Positions 15,102 to 22,021 of a stretch of 22,069 nucleotides of DNA are shown one piece after another. Location of the stretch: assembly GCA_035505975.1 (NCBI GenBank), contig DATJQJ010000013.1:1-22069 (forward strand). Direction: 5' to 3'. The notes under the pieces are model-generated. The model was given only the letters and a program-made list of their open reading frames with translations. It did no database searches and was not told the origin of the DNA. Positions within the stretch are counted from its first letter, which is position 1. Each line of letters starts with the position of its first letter. This DNA is from CAIKOD01 sp035505975 (lineage in GTDB: Archaea > Halobacteriota > Methanomicrobia > Methanomicrobiales > Methanospirillaceae). Made by a program: the position numbers and the translations under genes.

Positions 15102-15967
15102 CCAAAGCAAGGATCGCCGCACCTGGGGATTCCGGCATTCCACTGGAGTATCTCCTCGCATTCATCAGAGAGGATGCCCCGTACGGGGATATCACCTCCG
15201 AACTCGTCTTGCCCGAAGTAGTACGCCCGGCCGAGATCATTACACGCCAGTCGGGCGTTGTTTCAGGACTTTCCGAAGCCGGGCGGCTGTTTACGTACCA
15301 TGACGTGGACGTCAGGGTACTCGTGGCCGATGGGAGCGAAGTCGATCGGGGGGATACCCTGATGGCGCTCTCAGGGCCCGTCAAAGCGATCCTCCTTGTC
15401 GAGCGGACAGCCCTTAATATTATCGGGCGTATGAGTGGCATATCAACCAGGACACGACAATTCGTCGATATTGCGGGCAAGAAGGGGGTCGGGTGCCGGA
15501 TCTCGTCGACAAGAAAAACCGCTCCGGGCCTACGGATGCTTGATAAAAAAGCCGTACAATTGGGAGGAGGCGTTCTGCACAGGCTCTCCCTTTCAGACGG
15601 CATTCTCATCAAGGATAACCACCTCGCCGTCGTATCTCTTGAAGAAGCTGTTGCAGCGGCCCGCACCGCATCGATATACCGGAAAATTGAGGTCGAAGTT
15701 GAATCAACCGACGCCGCGGTAAGGGCAGCGAAGGCCGGTGCGGACATCATTTTGTTCGATAATATGACTCCTGATGAAGTAAGGCGTACATTATCGGCTC
15801 TTGCTGAACTAAATCTCCGGAATGGTCGACTTATTGAAATATCGGGCTCGGTAAATGATGAAACCATCGGTAACTATGCACTACCCGGTGTGGACGTCAT
15901 CAGCGCGGGGGTGCTGACCCATTCGGTAAGGAACTTCGATGTCAGCCTGGAGTTGCAAAAAGGATAA
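15098..15967 (+). CDS. nadC: Nicotinate-nucleotide pyrophosphorylase (quinolinate phosphoribosyltransferase)
   Basis: NadC joins quinolinate and PRPP to give nicotinate mononucleotide, CO2 and pyrophosphate. The 289-residue product has the expected length and motifs: REDAPYGDITSELV (about 25-38), LVERTALNIIGRMSGIST (about 97-114), the substrate loop RISSTRKTAPGLRMLDKKAV (about 130-149), GGGVLHRLSLSDGILIKDNH (about 153-172), EVEVESTDAAVRAAKAGADIILFDNM (about 190-215) and ISAGVLTHSVRNFDVSL near the end. ATG 15098 is fixed by the ATGA overlap with nadX and by GGTGAT six bases upstream. It follows nadX, giving two of the three enzymes of the aspartate-to-NAMN route. A long antisense frame covers most of it but is a shadow. 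Confidence 0.94.
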   Translation: MTKARIAAPGDSGIPLEYLLAFIREDAPYGDITSELVLPEVVRPAEIITRQSGVVSGLSEAGRLFTYHDVDVRVLVADGSEVDRGDTLMALSGPVKAILLVERTALNIIGRMSGISTRTRQFVDIAGKKGVGCRISSTRKTAPGLRMLDKKAVQLGGGVLHRLSLSDGILIKDNHLAVVSLEEAVAAARTASIYRKIEVEVESTDAAVRAAKAGADIILFDNMTPDEVRRTLSALAELNLRNGRLIEISGSVNDETIGNYALPGVDVISAGVLTHSVRNFDVSLELQKG

Positions 15968-15994
15968 CGATTGCCGGGATGCAGATCGGATAGT

Positions 15995-16357
15995 TCAGAT
16001 GACGTGAACATCCGCAGATCTTTTTACTGTTATCTCCTTTTCCCCCTGATACGTCGTTACAATCCCGTAGACTGTCACCGACTGTCCCCTGGAGAGAGAT
16101 AACCCCGCCCCTGCCGATCCCGGGATAAATACTGTCGTCCCGTTGATTACAAGGATCCGGTGCCCGCCGTCTTTTATTATCGTCTGCTTTTCGATCGTTC
16201 CGGTGATGCTGACGAGAGTCCCATCGGCGGTTTCCTCTGAAAACCGGGTTGCAAAAGACACTGTCCCAAGCATCTCCATCGCGATGGCCACGCCAAGGAT
16301 CGCTATTGCCACGAGACCAAGGATGATAAATGCATTCCGTTCCGGAGTAGTCAGCAT
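15995..16357 (-). CDS. Membrane-anchored OB-fold protein, unknown function
   Basis: The 120-residue product has one N-terminal membrane helix (about 9-27: AFIILGLVAIAILGVAIA) and a short soluble domain. GTLVSITGTIEKQTIIKDG (about 46-64), HRILVINGTTVFIPG (65-79) and SRGQSVTVYGIVTTYQGEKE (88-107) resemble the beta strands of a tRNA-anticodon/OB-fold nucleic-acid-binding domain. Topology would put the domain outside if the helix is a signal anchor. It starts at ATG 16357, about 28 bases from the minus-strand box TTATAAC (16382-16388), so probably leaderless. It is divergent from the winged-helix gene, and shares its intergenic region with the operator-like repeat. Its ligand is unknown. Confidence 0.65.
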   Translation of the reverse strand: MLTTPERNAFIILGLVAIAILGVAIAMEMLGTVSFATRFSEETADGTLVSITGTIEKQTIIKDGGHRILVINGTTVFIPGSAGAGLSLSRGQSVTVYGIVTTYQGEKEITVKRSADVHVI

Positions 16358-16381
16358 ACTTGGATCGTGAGATGCGAGGGT

Positions 16382-16431
16382 TGTTATAACCGGCAGCTTT
16401 AAATGTTAACACTGTTAACATATACGTATAT
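16382..16431. promoter_or_regulatory. Divergent promoter region with perfect operator-like repeats
   Basis: Between the divergent OB-fold and winged-helix genes lie a minus-strand box TTATAAC (16382-16388) and a plus-strand box CTTTAAAT (16397-16404). Directly after the latter is a perfect 8-base inverted repeat, ATGTTAAC-act-GTTAACAT (16403-16421), and then a 12-base perfect palindrome, ATATACGTATAT (16420-16431), that ends three bases before the regulator's ATG. The repeats are seen in the sequence; their use as operators is inference. Confidence 0.6.
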
Positions 16432-16433
16432 CC

Positions 16434-16664
16434 ATGCAAGAAAACCACCTACCCCAATCGTCGATAACCGTCCTGACCCTGCTCGAGACCGGGGGCGCCA
16501 TGACCCATAAACAAATTGTGAGCCAGTGTAACCTTGCTCCGCGGACCGTACGATATGCCCTGAAAAAGCTGAAGGAGAACCACCTGATCATAGAAAAGTT
16601 CAACTTCAGGGACGCACGCCAGATCATTTATCAGGGCAAAGCATCGCATCAGGCTTGTGCCTGA
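16434..16664 (+). CDS. Small winged-helix transcription regulator
   Basis: The 76-residue product is little more than one winged helix-turn-helix domain: SSITVLTLLETGGAMTHKQI (9-28) is helix 1-2, VSQCNLAPRTVRYALKKLKEN (29-49) the recognition helix, and HLIIEKFNFRDARQIIYQ (50-67) the wing. This pattern is typical of ArsR/MarR-like archaeal repressors. No ligand domain or membrane segment is present, so it likely acts as a DNA-binding dimer. A palindromic site lies across its promoter, and the divergent OB-fold gene shares the region, suggesting autoregulation and perhaps control of both. ATG 16434 begins about 32 bases after its A/T box. Confidence 0.78.
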   Translation: MQENHLPQSSITVLTLLETGGAMTHKQIVSQCNLAPRTVRYALKKLKENHLIIEKFNFRDARQIIYQGKASHQACA

Positions 16665-16716
16665 CCCTGTTCCCTTATCACGGGATCCGGCGAGAAGACA
16701 ACACCTTTTTCCGGAT

Positions 16717-18381
16717 TCATTGTTTTCGTTTCCAGCACAGGACAAGAAGCGCGCAGATAACAATCCCTGTTATTATCAGTTTGATGTCCAGTTCATGGAG
16801 ATCTCCTGAATTGACCTGGACAGTCGAGTCCCAGTCCCCGGAAAATGCCCGGCCATAGTAGGCCCCGCTCTCCAGGCTGTCGACAATAACTCCAGCTTCC
16901 CGGTTAAAAGTCGGTGAGTTGGTGTTCCAGTTGATGCTCGATATCAATACCCTGCGCCCGTCGACAATCACCCCCTTATTATGGATCTTCTGGATCTGGT
17001 TCGCCTGCAGATCGGCGCACCTGGCTTCGATCGGCAGTCCTTCCGTCTTTGCAATCTGATTGATGCTGGCAACAAGCTCATCGTTGTCGTTCGGCCCATC
17101 AGTATTGAACCAGTACGAATCGAGAAGTACGCGGACATGAACTCCGCGCCGGGATGCATTGACGGCATCACGGAGAAAAGGGTTCAGGACTCCCGGTGAT
17201 TCATTCGTAATATATGCCTGTTCTATGTCGATGCGATCCCGGGCACTGTTCAGGAGATCATCGATAAGGTAACTGGTATCAGGCGCGATCACCGGAGTGA
17301 CCGTCAGGTCCGGATACGATGCCGGAGTGAATTCGCGGGTCCGATCTTCGTGGGCCGCTTCAGAAATGATGCCAGGTTTTCCATTCGTTGAAAAAATTCC
17401 ATCCCCCCGGGAATCAGAGAGGAATACATTCCGGAAATAGGCGGCGACTCCCGGATCGTAGAGGCAGATCCCCCAGCCACGGTTACCGGTGTCCGACGTG
17501 CCCGGGAATCCGTTGTCAGTGAAATTTTCGCTCGTTATCAGCAGGGCCTCTCCATCAACAACGATATATTTCGCATGGTCGTAGCGGTAAGGGGCATGGC
17601 TTGTCCCTGTCGTCCCCATGAGGAGAACCGGTATTCCTTCCTTTACCAGCCGGCTGCAGATCTCGTTCTCTGCCGTAGATATTCCACCAACCGGGCCCCC
17701 CTCAATAAGGACCGTTACGTTTACACCCCGGTGACGGGCCCTGATGAGTGCATCTGCCATTGTCGGGCTTGTAAATTCGTAAACATTGACCAGGATCTCA
17801 GACCCTGCACTGCCAATGAACTGCGCATAAACCTCCTCCGAGCAATCAGGAGTGATGAAACTGGTCCCCTTCACTCCTTCAAACGATTGCGGGGCGAGCC
17901 GGGTTTGCCCGATCATCAATACCCGTTTATCCCAGGTTCCGTTGCTGAAATAGTGCACCTGCCCTTCCCTGGGCCTGACATCGCCTGGCCACGCTATCTT
18001 CTGGGTCATCCTGTTCCCTTCGTAGACCATCAGTTCATCGCCGGCATTTCCCATCTGGAAATTCCCGCTCGCAACCACGTCCGGTACCAGCATGGAATAA
18101 TTTCTCATCTCGAAATCAGGGGGCTGGTGATGGACCGTCGCGTAGGCCGTCCCGTTGCGGGCAATGACGAGAGTCCCTTTACCGTCAGTGCCTGCCGGAA
18201 AACGGAAGCTTCCCTCCCCGTCTGTTATCATGGTATTGTCCAGGTTCCCTGCCCCCTGCAATACGATATATTCATCCGGATCGCCGGACAAGTATGTATC
18301 CGGGCAGAACTCCGAAATCATCACTGCTGAGACATTGAGTGGTAAAAAAATTAAAACAAAAATTGCAGGTATTATATTCAT
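16717..18381 (-). CDS. Secreted, membrane-anchored phospholipase D-like protein with lamin-tail-like N domain
   Basis: The 554-residue product has a signal peptide (1-19, ending NVSA), a lamin-tail-domain-like region (about 21-125: MISEFCPDTYLSGDPDEYIV), two phospholipase D modules and a C-terminal membrane helix (about 532-549) followed by KRKQ. The catalytic HKD motifs are DHAKYIVVDG (His269, Lys271, Asp276) and IHNKGVIVDG (His467, Lys469, Asp474), each followed by the usual L-I-T/S-S-E/I-N segment. It would therefore act outside the cell as a phosphodiesterase or nuclease on the membrane face. The LTD plus double-PLD arrangement is known in archaeal surface proteins. The A/T box at 18401-18410 lies about 25 bases before ATG 18381, indicating a leaderless mRNA. 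It converges with the winged-helix gene. Confidence 0.85.
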   Translation of the reverse strand: MNIIPAIFVLIFLPLNVSAVMISEFCPDTYLSGDPDEYIVLQGAGNLDNTMITDGEGSFRFPAGTDGKGTLVIARNGTAYATVHHQPPDFEMRNYSMLVPDVVASGNFQMGNAGDELMVYEGNRMTQKIAWPGDVRPREGQVHYFSNGTWDKRVLMIGQTRLAPQSFEGVKGTSFITPDCSEEVYAQFIGSAGSEILVNVYEFTSPTMADALIRARHRGVNVTVLIEGGPVGGISTAENEICSRLVKEGIPVLLMGTTGTSHAPYRYDHAKYIVVDGEALLITSENFTDNGFPGTSDTGNRGWGICLYDPGVAAYFRNVFLSDSRGDGIFSTNGKPGIISEAAHEDRTREFTPASYPDLTVTPVIAPDTSYLIDDLLNSARDRIDIEQAYITNESPGVLNPFLRDAVNASRRGVHVRVLLDSYWFNTDGPNDNDELVASINQIAKTEGLPIEARCADLQANQIQKIHNKGVIVDGRRVLISSINWNTNSPTFNREAGVIVDSLESGAYYGRAFSGDWDSTVQVNSGDLHELDIKLIITGIVICALLVLCWKRKQ

Positions 18382-18400
18382 TACATCAGGTACCGTTTCG

Positions 18401-18410
18401 TTTTTAATAA
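18401..18410. promoter_or_regulatory. Single A/T box centred between two divergent start codons
   Basis: TTTTTAATAA (18401-18410) is the only TATA-like string in the 50-base gap between the divergent PLD gene (ATG 18381, minus) and mfnE (ATG 18432, plus). Its centre is about 25 and 26.5 bases from the two start codons, so each distance fits a leaderless archaeal transcript. Confidence 0.5.
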
Positions 18411-18431
18411 TCTGGCGATATAGATCTCCTG

Positions 18432-19022
18432 ATGGATGGATGTCACGTCATCAAAATCGGGGGCAGCCTGTTTGATATTGCCGGGGACATAATCCAGGAC
18501 ATCATTACATCCGCACACAGGGTGATCGTGGTACCCGGTGGCGGTCCCTTTGTCGACCTGGCAGCACGGTGCAACGTCGGTGAGGAGGAAAGTCACTGGA
18601 TGGCAGTAGCAGGCATGGAACAGTACGGATGGTATCTTTCCTCTTTTGGAATATCCGCCTGTGACACCCTCGTCGTTCCCCGGGACCAGTCGGTTTTTCT
18701 CCCATACCGGGTGATGCGCGAAGAGGACCCCCTGCCCCATACATGGGACGTCACTTCGGATACCATCGCAGCCTGGGTCGCGTGGCGCCTCAATGGAAAC
18801 CTTGTGCTCCTCAAATCGGTCGATGGGATCAGTATCGACGGCAATATTGTGCCCTCCCTAACAACCCCGGTTCCATCAGGGGAAGTCGACCCGTGCCTGG
18901 TCCAGTTTGTTCTCGGGCACCAGATCCCGACATGCCTGATAAACGGAAGGAGAAGAGAGCGCCTGATTTCCTACCTCAATGGTGAGAGAGTGCCCGGGAC
19001 TGTGATCGGCACTACCTTTTAA
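18432..19022 (+). CDS. mfnE: [5-(aminomethyl)furan-3-yl]methyl phosphate kinase-like amino acid kinase (MfnE family)
   Basis: The 196-residue product belongs to the amino acid kinase superfamily: VIKIGGSLFD (6-15) binds phosphate, VIVVPGGGPFVDLA (31-44) follows, and LVLLKSVDGIS (about 123-133) is the C-terminal ADP-site strand. The string HTWDVTSDTIAAWVA (about 103-117) matches the family typified by methanogen MfnE, which phosphorylates the aminomethylfuran phosphate in methanofuran synthesis. Genes of this group are often labelled as pyrroline-carboxylate or acetylglutamate kinase-like, but the motif points to MfnE. It is short, as in the family. Start ATG 18432 is likely leaderless. The Zn-ribbon and aEF-1 beta genes follow 40 bases later and may be cotranscribed. 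Confidence 0.8.
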   Translation: MDGCHVIKIGGSLFDIAGDIIQDIITSAHRVIVVPGGGPFVDLAARCNVGEEESHWMAVAGMEQYGWYLSSFGISACDTLVVPRDQSVFLPYRVMREEDPLPHTWDVTSDTIAAWVAWRLNGNLVLLKSVDGISIDGNIVPSLTTPVPSGEVDPCLVQFVLGHQIPTCLINGRRRERLISYLNGERVPGTVIGTTF

Positions 19023-19062
19023 GTGTTCCAAGGAAGAGATTATAAGAATCTCAGGAGTTAGT

Positions 19063-19224
19063 ATGACTGATAAAAAATGCACATCGTGCTGTGCACCGCT
19101 TGCGGAGGAAGGCGCGACCGAGTTCGGATGCCCTTCGTGCGGTTCCAGCGTTAAAAGATGCTATCGGTGCAGAGAGCAGAGCATCCCGTATACCTGTCCT
19201 AAATGTGGTTTCGGGGGACCGTAA
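19063..19224 (+). CDS. Small Zn-ribbon RNA-binding protein (COG2888-type), 53 residues
   Basis: This short gene encodes four CxxC pairs or near pairs: KCTSCCAPL (5-13), GCPSCGSS (22-29), RCYRCREQ (32-39) and TCPKCGFGGP (44-53), a two-zinc ribbon. It is typical of the archaeal predicted RNA-binding protein with a role in translation that sits upstream of aEF-1 beta. The context agrees: the aEF-1 beta ATG is three bases beyond its TAA, and mfnE ends 40 bases before its start. AGGAG (19052-19056) lies six bases before ATG 19063. The length is the usual one for the family (about 55-60). A direct RNA target is not known from the sequence. Confidence 0.86.
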   Translation: MTDKKCTSCCAPLAEEGATEFGCPSCGSSVKRCYRCREQSIPYTCPKCGFGGP

Positions 19225-19227
19225 CCA

Positions 19228-19485
19228 ATGGGCAATGTTGCGCTTATCCTCAGGGTGATGCCCGAATCGCCCGAGATAAACCTCGACGATCTGAAAAAAG
19301 AGATCAAGGCTCTCCTGCCAGGTGTAGCAGATATCAAAGAAGAGCCAATCGGTTTCGGCCTGAAAGCATTGAAACTCGCGGTGATAGTAAATGACCAGGG
19401 CGGAGAATCCGATGCAGTCGAACAGAAACTCAACGCGATAAAAGGCGTCGAAAGAGCCGAGATCGTTGAGCTGACCCTGACGTGA
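19228..19485 (+). CDS. ef1b: Elongation factor 1-beta (aEF-1 beta), GDP/GTP exchange factor
   Basis: aEF-1 beta exchanges GDP for GTP on EF-1 alpha in translation elongation. The 85-residue product has the expected length and ferredoxin-like beta-alpha-beta layout: VALILRVMPESPEINLDDLK (4-23), LPGVADIKEEPIGFGLKALK (about 29-48), then LAVIVNDQGGESDAVEQKL (about 49-67), IKGVERAEIVELTLT (about 71-85). It starts three bases after the Zn-ribbon gene's stop and is followed by a stem-loop terminator. It converges with malate dehydrogenase. Confidence 0.93.
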   Translation: MGNVALILRVMPESPEINLDDLKKEIKALLPGVADIKEEPIGFGLKALKLAVIVNDQGGESDAVEQKLNAIKGVERAEIVELTLT

Positions 19486-19494
19486 TAGGGCCGG

Positions 19495-19530
19495 AATATT
19501 CTCATAATAGTCTTTTAGGGAGAATATTTT
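19495..19530. terminator. Stem-loop terminator between convergent aEF-1 beta and mdh
   Basis: The perfect 9-base inverted repeat AATATTCTC (19495-19503) and GAGAATATT (19520-19528) encloses 16 bases, with TCTTTTAG inside and T4 directly at the end on the plus strand. It lies in the 44-base gap between the aEF-1 beta stop and the mdh stop. It best serves the plus strand; the stem may also help the minus strand. Confidence 0.6.
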
Positions 19531-20504
19531 CAATTGTGGGATTTTTTCCCTGATTTCTCTTCTTCAAGGGCTGCGAGGACCTGTTTCGTAATCTTCCTGA
19601 TCTTTTCGACAGATTCCCGAAAGCTGATCACTTCCGACGCATCGATCTTGATCGTAACAGGAAATACGCCGCTCCTGTTAACCCGTGCCGGAACGCTGAT
19701 GCAGACATCCCCGATATCGTGAATTTCCTGCCTGATATAGGCCGATACGGTGAGTATCCGATTTTCATCTCCCAGTATCGTCTTGACCAGGGTTGCAATC
19801 GCTTCCCCCGGACCGTAGACCGTCGATCCCTTGTTCCTGATAATATTCTCTCCGCTGCTTTTTACCGATTCTACCATGTCGTTCACCGGCAGATGGGAGA
19901 ATGCAGGAAGATTACTGATCTGGATACCGCCGATTGTCGTCGCAGACCATAGCGGGACCATACTGTCGCCGTGTTCCCCGATAATCCGGGTATGTACTTC
20001 ACTCGGATGTACCTTGAAATATCCGGCAATCAGCGATTTCAATCTCATTGAATCCAGGTGTGTCCCAAGCCCGAAGACCTGCTGGGGTGGAAGTCCGGAG
20101 TATCTGAGTGCCACAGACGTCATGACGTCGACAGGATTCGTCACCATGAAGATCTTCGTATCGGGTGCCACCATACCGATCTCCACACATAATTCAGAGA
20201 CTATGCGGGCGTTTTTAAGCGCGAGATCAAGCCGGTTCTGTCCCGGCGTGCGGGCAACCCCTGCTGTGAACACAACGATCGCCGATCCCCTGATATCTTC
20301 GACATCCGTCGTCCATCCGATCCTCGTATAATTACCGCATGCAGCAAAAGAGTCCATCAGGTCGTGCGCGATCCCTTCGAGCAGGTCTTCCCTGCCCTCT
20401 CGGCCATGGAGCAGTATCTCGTTCACGTAGGGTATTTCAGATATTGCATGGGCCGCAAACATCCCGACATTGCCCGTGGCGCCGACAACGGTAACTTTGG
20501 ACAT
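19530..20504 (-). CDS. mdh: Malate dehydrogenase (LDH/MDH superfamily)
   Basis: The 324-residue enzyme should interconvert malate and oxaloacetate in the incomplete TCA path of a methanogen. The Rossmann start is KVTVVGATGNVGMFAAHAIS (3-22). AGVARTPGQNRLDL (about 81-94) places Arg at the position that distinguishes malate dehydrogenases from lactate dehydrogenases (Gln), and the catalytic His lies in IIGEHGDSMVPLWS (about 174-187). MVTNPVDVMTSVAL (about 120-133) is also typical. The strand-two end reads LLHGRE, without the Asp usual for NAD, so NADP use is possible. ATG 20504 lies about 23 bases after the SRP RNA. It may be read from the SRP promoter or from a box (CTAAATAA) next to the RNA's 3' end. 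Confidence 0.92.
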   Translation of the reverse strand: MSKVTVVGATGNVGMFAAHAISEIPYVNEILLHGREGREDLLEGIAHDLMDSFAACGNYTRIGWTTDVEDIRGSAIVVFTAGVARTPGQNRLDLALKNARIVSELCVEIGMVAPDTKIFMVTNPVDVMTSVALRYSGLPPQQVFGLGTHLDSMRLKSLIAGYFKVHPSEVHTRIIGEHGDSMVPLWSATTIGGIQISNLPAFSHLPVNDMVESVKSSGENIIRNKGSTVYGPGEAIATLVKTILGDENRILTVSAYIRQEIHDIGDVCISVPARVNRSGVFPVTIKIDASEVISFRESVEKIRKITKQVLAALEEEKSGKKSHN

Positions 20505-20527
20505 GGAATGGTACTCTGATTATTTAG

Positions 20528-20837
20528 TGGGGACACGTTTTCGGTCGATAACACGTAACTACTTTCACTGGAATACCCTTCCTCCACCCCGCGACCCTGT
20601 GGGCGCCGAATGTCCACAGTAAGTCTGCTCCCTTCCGGGCCTGGACCGGTCTCTGCAGTACCAGGTCGCCACTCCCTCCGGAGTATTGATCCCTGTCCAC
20701 CGACCTCACAGGACGAGGCTTCTTTGTCAGGGTACGTCAGGCTCCGGCAGCCCGTTGCTGCCTTCCTCAAACTTCGCCCCCCGCATGCCGACGGTTTCGG
20801 GTCACAGGTGACGCCGGACCACCCGGGCTAGTCCCCA
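20528..20837 (-). ncRNA. ffs: Signal recognition particle 7S RNA
   Basis: This is a euryarchaeal-length (about 310 bases) SRP RNA. The closing stem TGGGGAC pairs between its ends (20831-20837 with 20528-20534 on opposite sides). Helix 8 is unmistakable: GTCCAGGCCC, the GGAA tetraloop, then GGGAGCAG (minus strand, about 20625-20645), the binding site of SRP54. The 5' domain (TAGCCCGGGTGGTCCGGCG) and the strong long helix 5 repeats fit. The ends are set by pairing and could be off by a few bases. No T run follows the 3' end before the mdh ATG. Confidence 0.92.
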
Positions 20838-20852
20838 TATTTATTGGACCTG

Positions 20853-21878
20853 TCAGGGGATAAATACCTCTCCGCTCACATGTTCCCGCCAGCCGGACAT
20901 TACACGGTTGATAAGCTGTTTATTCTCTTTGTCGAAGAGATCGAGCACGGCAAGCACAGGTTCGTCCGGGAGGACCTGCCAGAGGCGGTTGAAGTCCCCC
21001 TGGTATACCGTGATGATCTGCTTTCCTTCCGTCTCTGCAACAAGCAGGGGTTCTTCTCGTACAGGGACCGCTTCCATGTCGCGGTATGATACGTGAAATA
21101 CAACTTCTTCGGCGGCAAAAAATTCCAGGTTGACCTTTACGTTGAATGCCGACCAGAATGCAGCGGCAAACCAGGCATCGTTGAGGACGACACGGGGGGC
21201 CCCTGTCCTCGCTGCAACAAGGCCGAGGGTGCCGGTCCCACATGCTGCATCGACAAACAATGGGGGGTGGGGTCCCCTGAGTTTTTTCTCAACGCTTTCA
21301 ATTTTTGGATTGTAATTTCGTGGGAACTCGATATGGATCAGAGACTGCTGCTGGTACAGGACAACCGGACCACCGGAACAGGGAAAAATATTCGCTCTGA
21401 CATCGCATCCTGCCAGGAGCTCGTAGTTCCTGGGCGTTCCACCGACACCCATCGCTATTCCGGGAACATAATCCCCGCTCTTTACAATCCCCTTTATTTC
21501 CGGGACCTCGGACGCAATACGGATAGCAACAGGCCGGTTGATTACGCGGGACAAAAGGACAAGAGAACGGGACGGAAGATACGGGGGTTTCGTCATGAAA
21601 AAACCGGGGTGGATCAGGGGCATCCCCACCTTTGCGAGGGGTTCGGTTCCCGTAAAGACCTCCTCTTCCACGAGTATCACGTAGATGTGGGCAAACACCT
21701 CATCGATGAACCGTTTCCCGCATGAGCAGGGGGGTTCGAAAAACCTGCTTGGAAGAGGCGCCCTTTTTTCAAGCACCCGTGCCCTGCACCCGGGGCACGG
21801 GGCGAACACGGAATCGAGATTTGCCAGTAATTCATGGGCTGAAACGACACAGTCATTTCCACACACCGGGCAATCCAT
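20853..21878 (-). CDS. Cys-rich zinc-finger protein with SAM-methyltransferase-like domain
   Basis: From ATG 21878 the product has 341 residues. The first 60 residues hold C-x2-C pairs (MDCPVCGNDC, PCPGCRAR, PCSCGKRF) that look like a Zn-ribbon. A central domain has no clear family (KPPYLPSRSLVLLSRVINRP, then GGTPRNYELLAGCDVRANIF). The last third holds a SAM site, FVDAACGTGTLGLVAARTGA (about 218-237), followed by VLNDAWFAAAFWSAF in place of motif II and the LDLFDKENKQ end. It is probably a methyltransferase, but motif IV is not obvious, so the substrate (RNA, protein or cofactor) is unknown; similar genes occur in methanogens. A frame extends to TTG 21917, but the ATG begins the Cys motif. 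The tRNA-Met 3' end is 55 bases upstream. Confidence 0.7.
   Translation of the reverse strand: MDCPVCGNDCVVSAHELLANLDSVFAPCPGCRARVLEKRAPLPSRFFEPPCSCGKRFIDEVFAHIYVILVEEEVFTGTEPLAKVGMPLIHPGFFMTKPPYLPSRSLVLLSRVINRPVAIRIASEVPEIKGIVKSGDYVPGIAMGVGGTPRNYELLAGCDVRANIFPCSGGPVVLYQQQSLIHIEFPRNYNPKIESVEKKLRGPHPPLFVDAACGTGTLGLVAARTGAPRVVLNDAWFAAAFWSAFNVKVNLEFFAAEEVVFHVSYRDMEAVPVREEPLLVAETEGKQIITVYQGDFNRLWQVLPDEPVLAVLDLFDKENKQLINRVMSGWREHVSGEVFIP
20859..20870 (-). promoter_or_regulatory. SRP RNA promoter box inside the preceding gene's 3' end
   Basis: On the minus strand GGTATTTATCCC (20859-20870) is a good TATA-like string centred about 28 bases upstream of the predicted SRP RNA 5' end at 20837. It overlaps the last codons of the Cys-rich gene (stop at 20853). 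Confidence 0.5.
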
Positions 21879-21933
21879 AGCCCTCTTTTTATTCCGCGTA
21901 CATAGAAACTTTTTCAAAAGAGATCCGGTACGA

Positions 21934-22008
21934 TGGGCCCGATGCGATTCGAACGCATGACCGCCCGGTTATGAGCCGGGCGCTCTAACCGGACTGAGCT
22001 ACGGGCCC
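21934..22008 (-). tRNA. tRNA with CAT anticodon, likely elongator Met
   Basis: The acceptor GGGCCCG (22008-22002) pairs with CGGGCCC (21941-21935), with A as discriminator. The anticodon stem CCCGG/CCGGG holds CTCATAA, anticodon CAT. The T arm is ATGCG-TTCGAAT-CGCAT. No intron. It is not an initiator by appearance, and could also be a CAT-Ile2 tRNA; the sequence does not separate these fully. It lies 13 bases downstream of tRNA-Asn, in the same direction. Confidence 0.88.
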
Positions 22009-22021
22009 GGAAAGAGAGAAG

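Noticed and set aside
14989..15867. Long open frame of 292 codons on the minus strand
   Set aside because: It lies opposite nadX/nadC, which have clear family motifs, and its own translation is Ser/Arg-rich with no recognisable domain, as expected of a shadow frame.
15098..15967. Local nadA to complete the quinolinate pathway
   Set aside because: All frames around nadX and nadC were read and none carries a quinolinate synthase motif; the gene must lie elsewhere.
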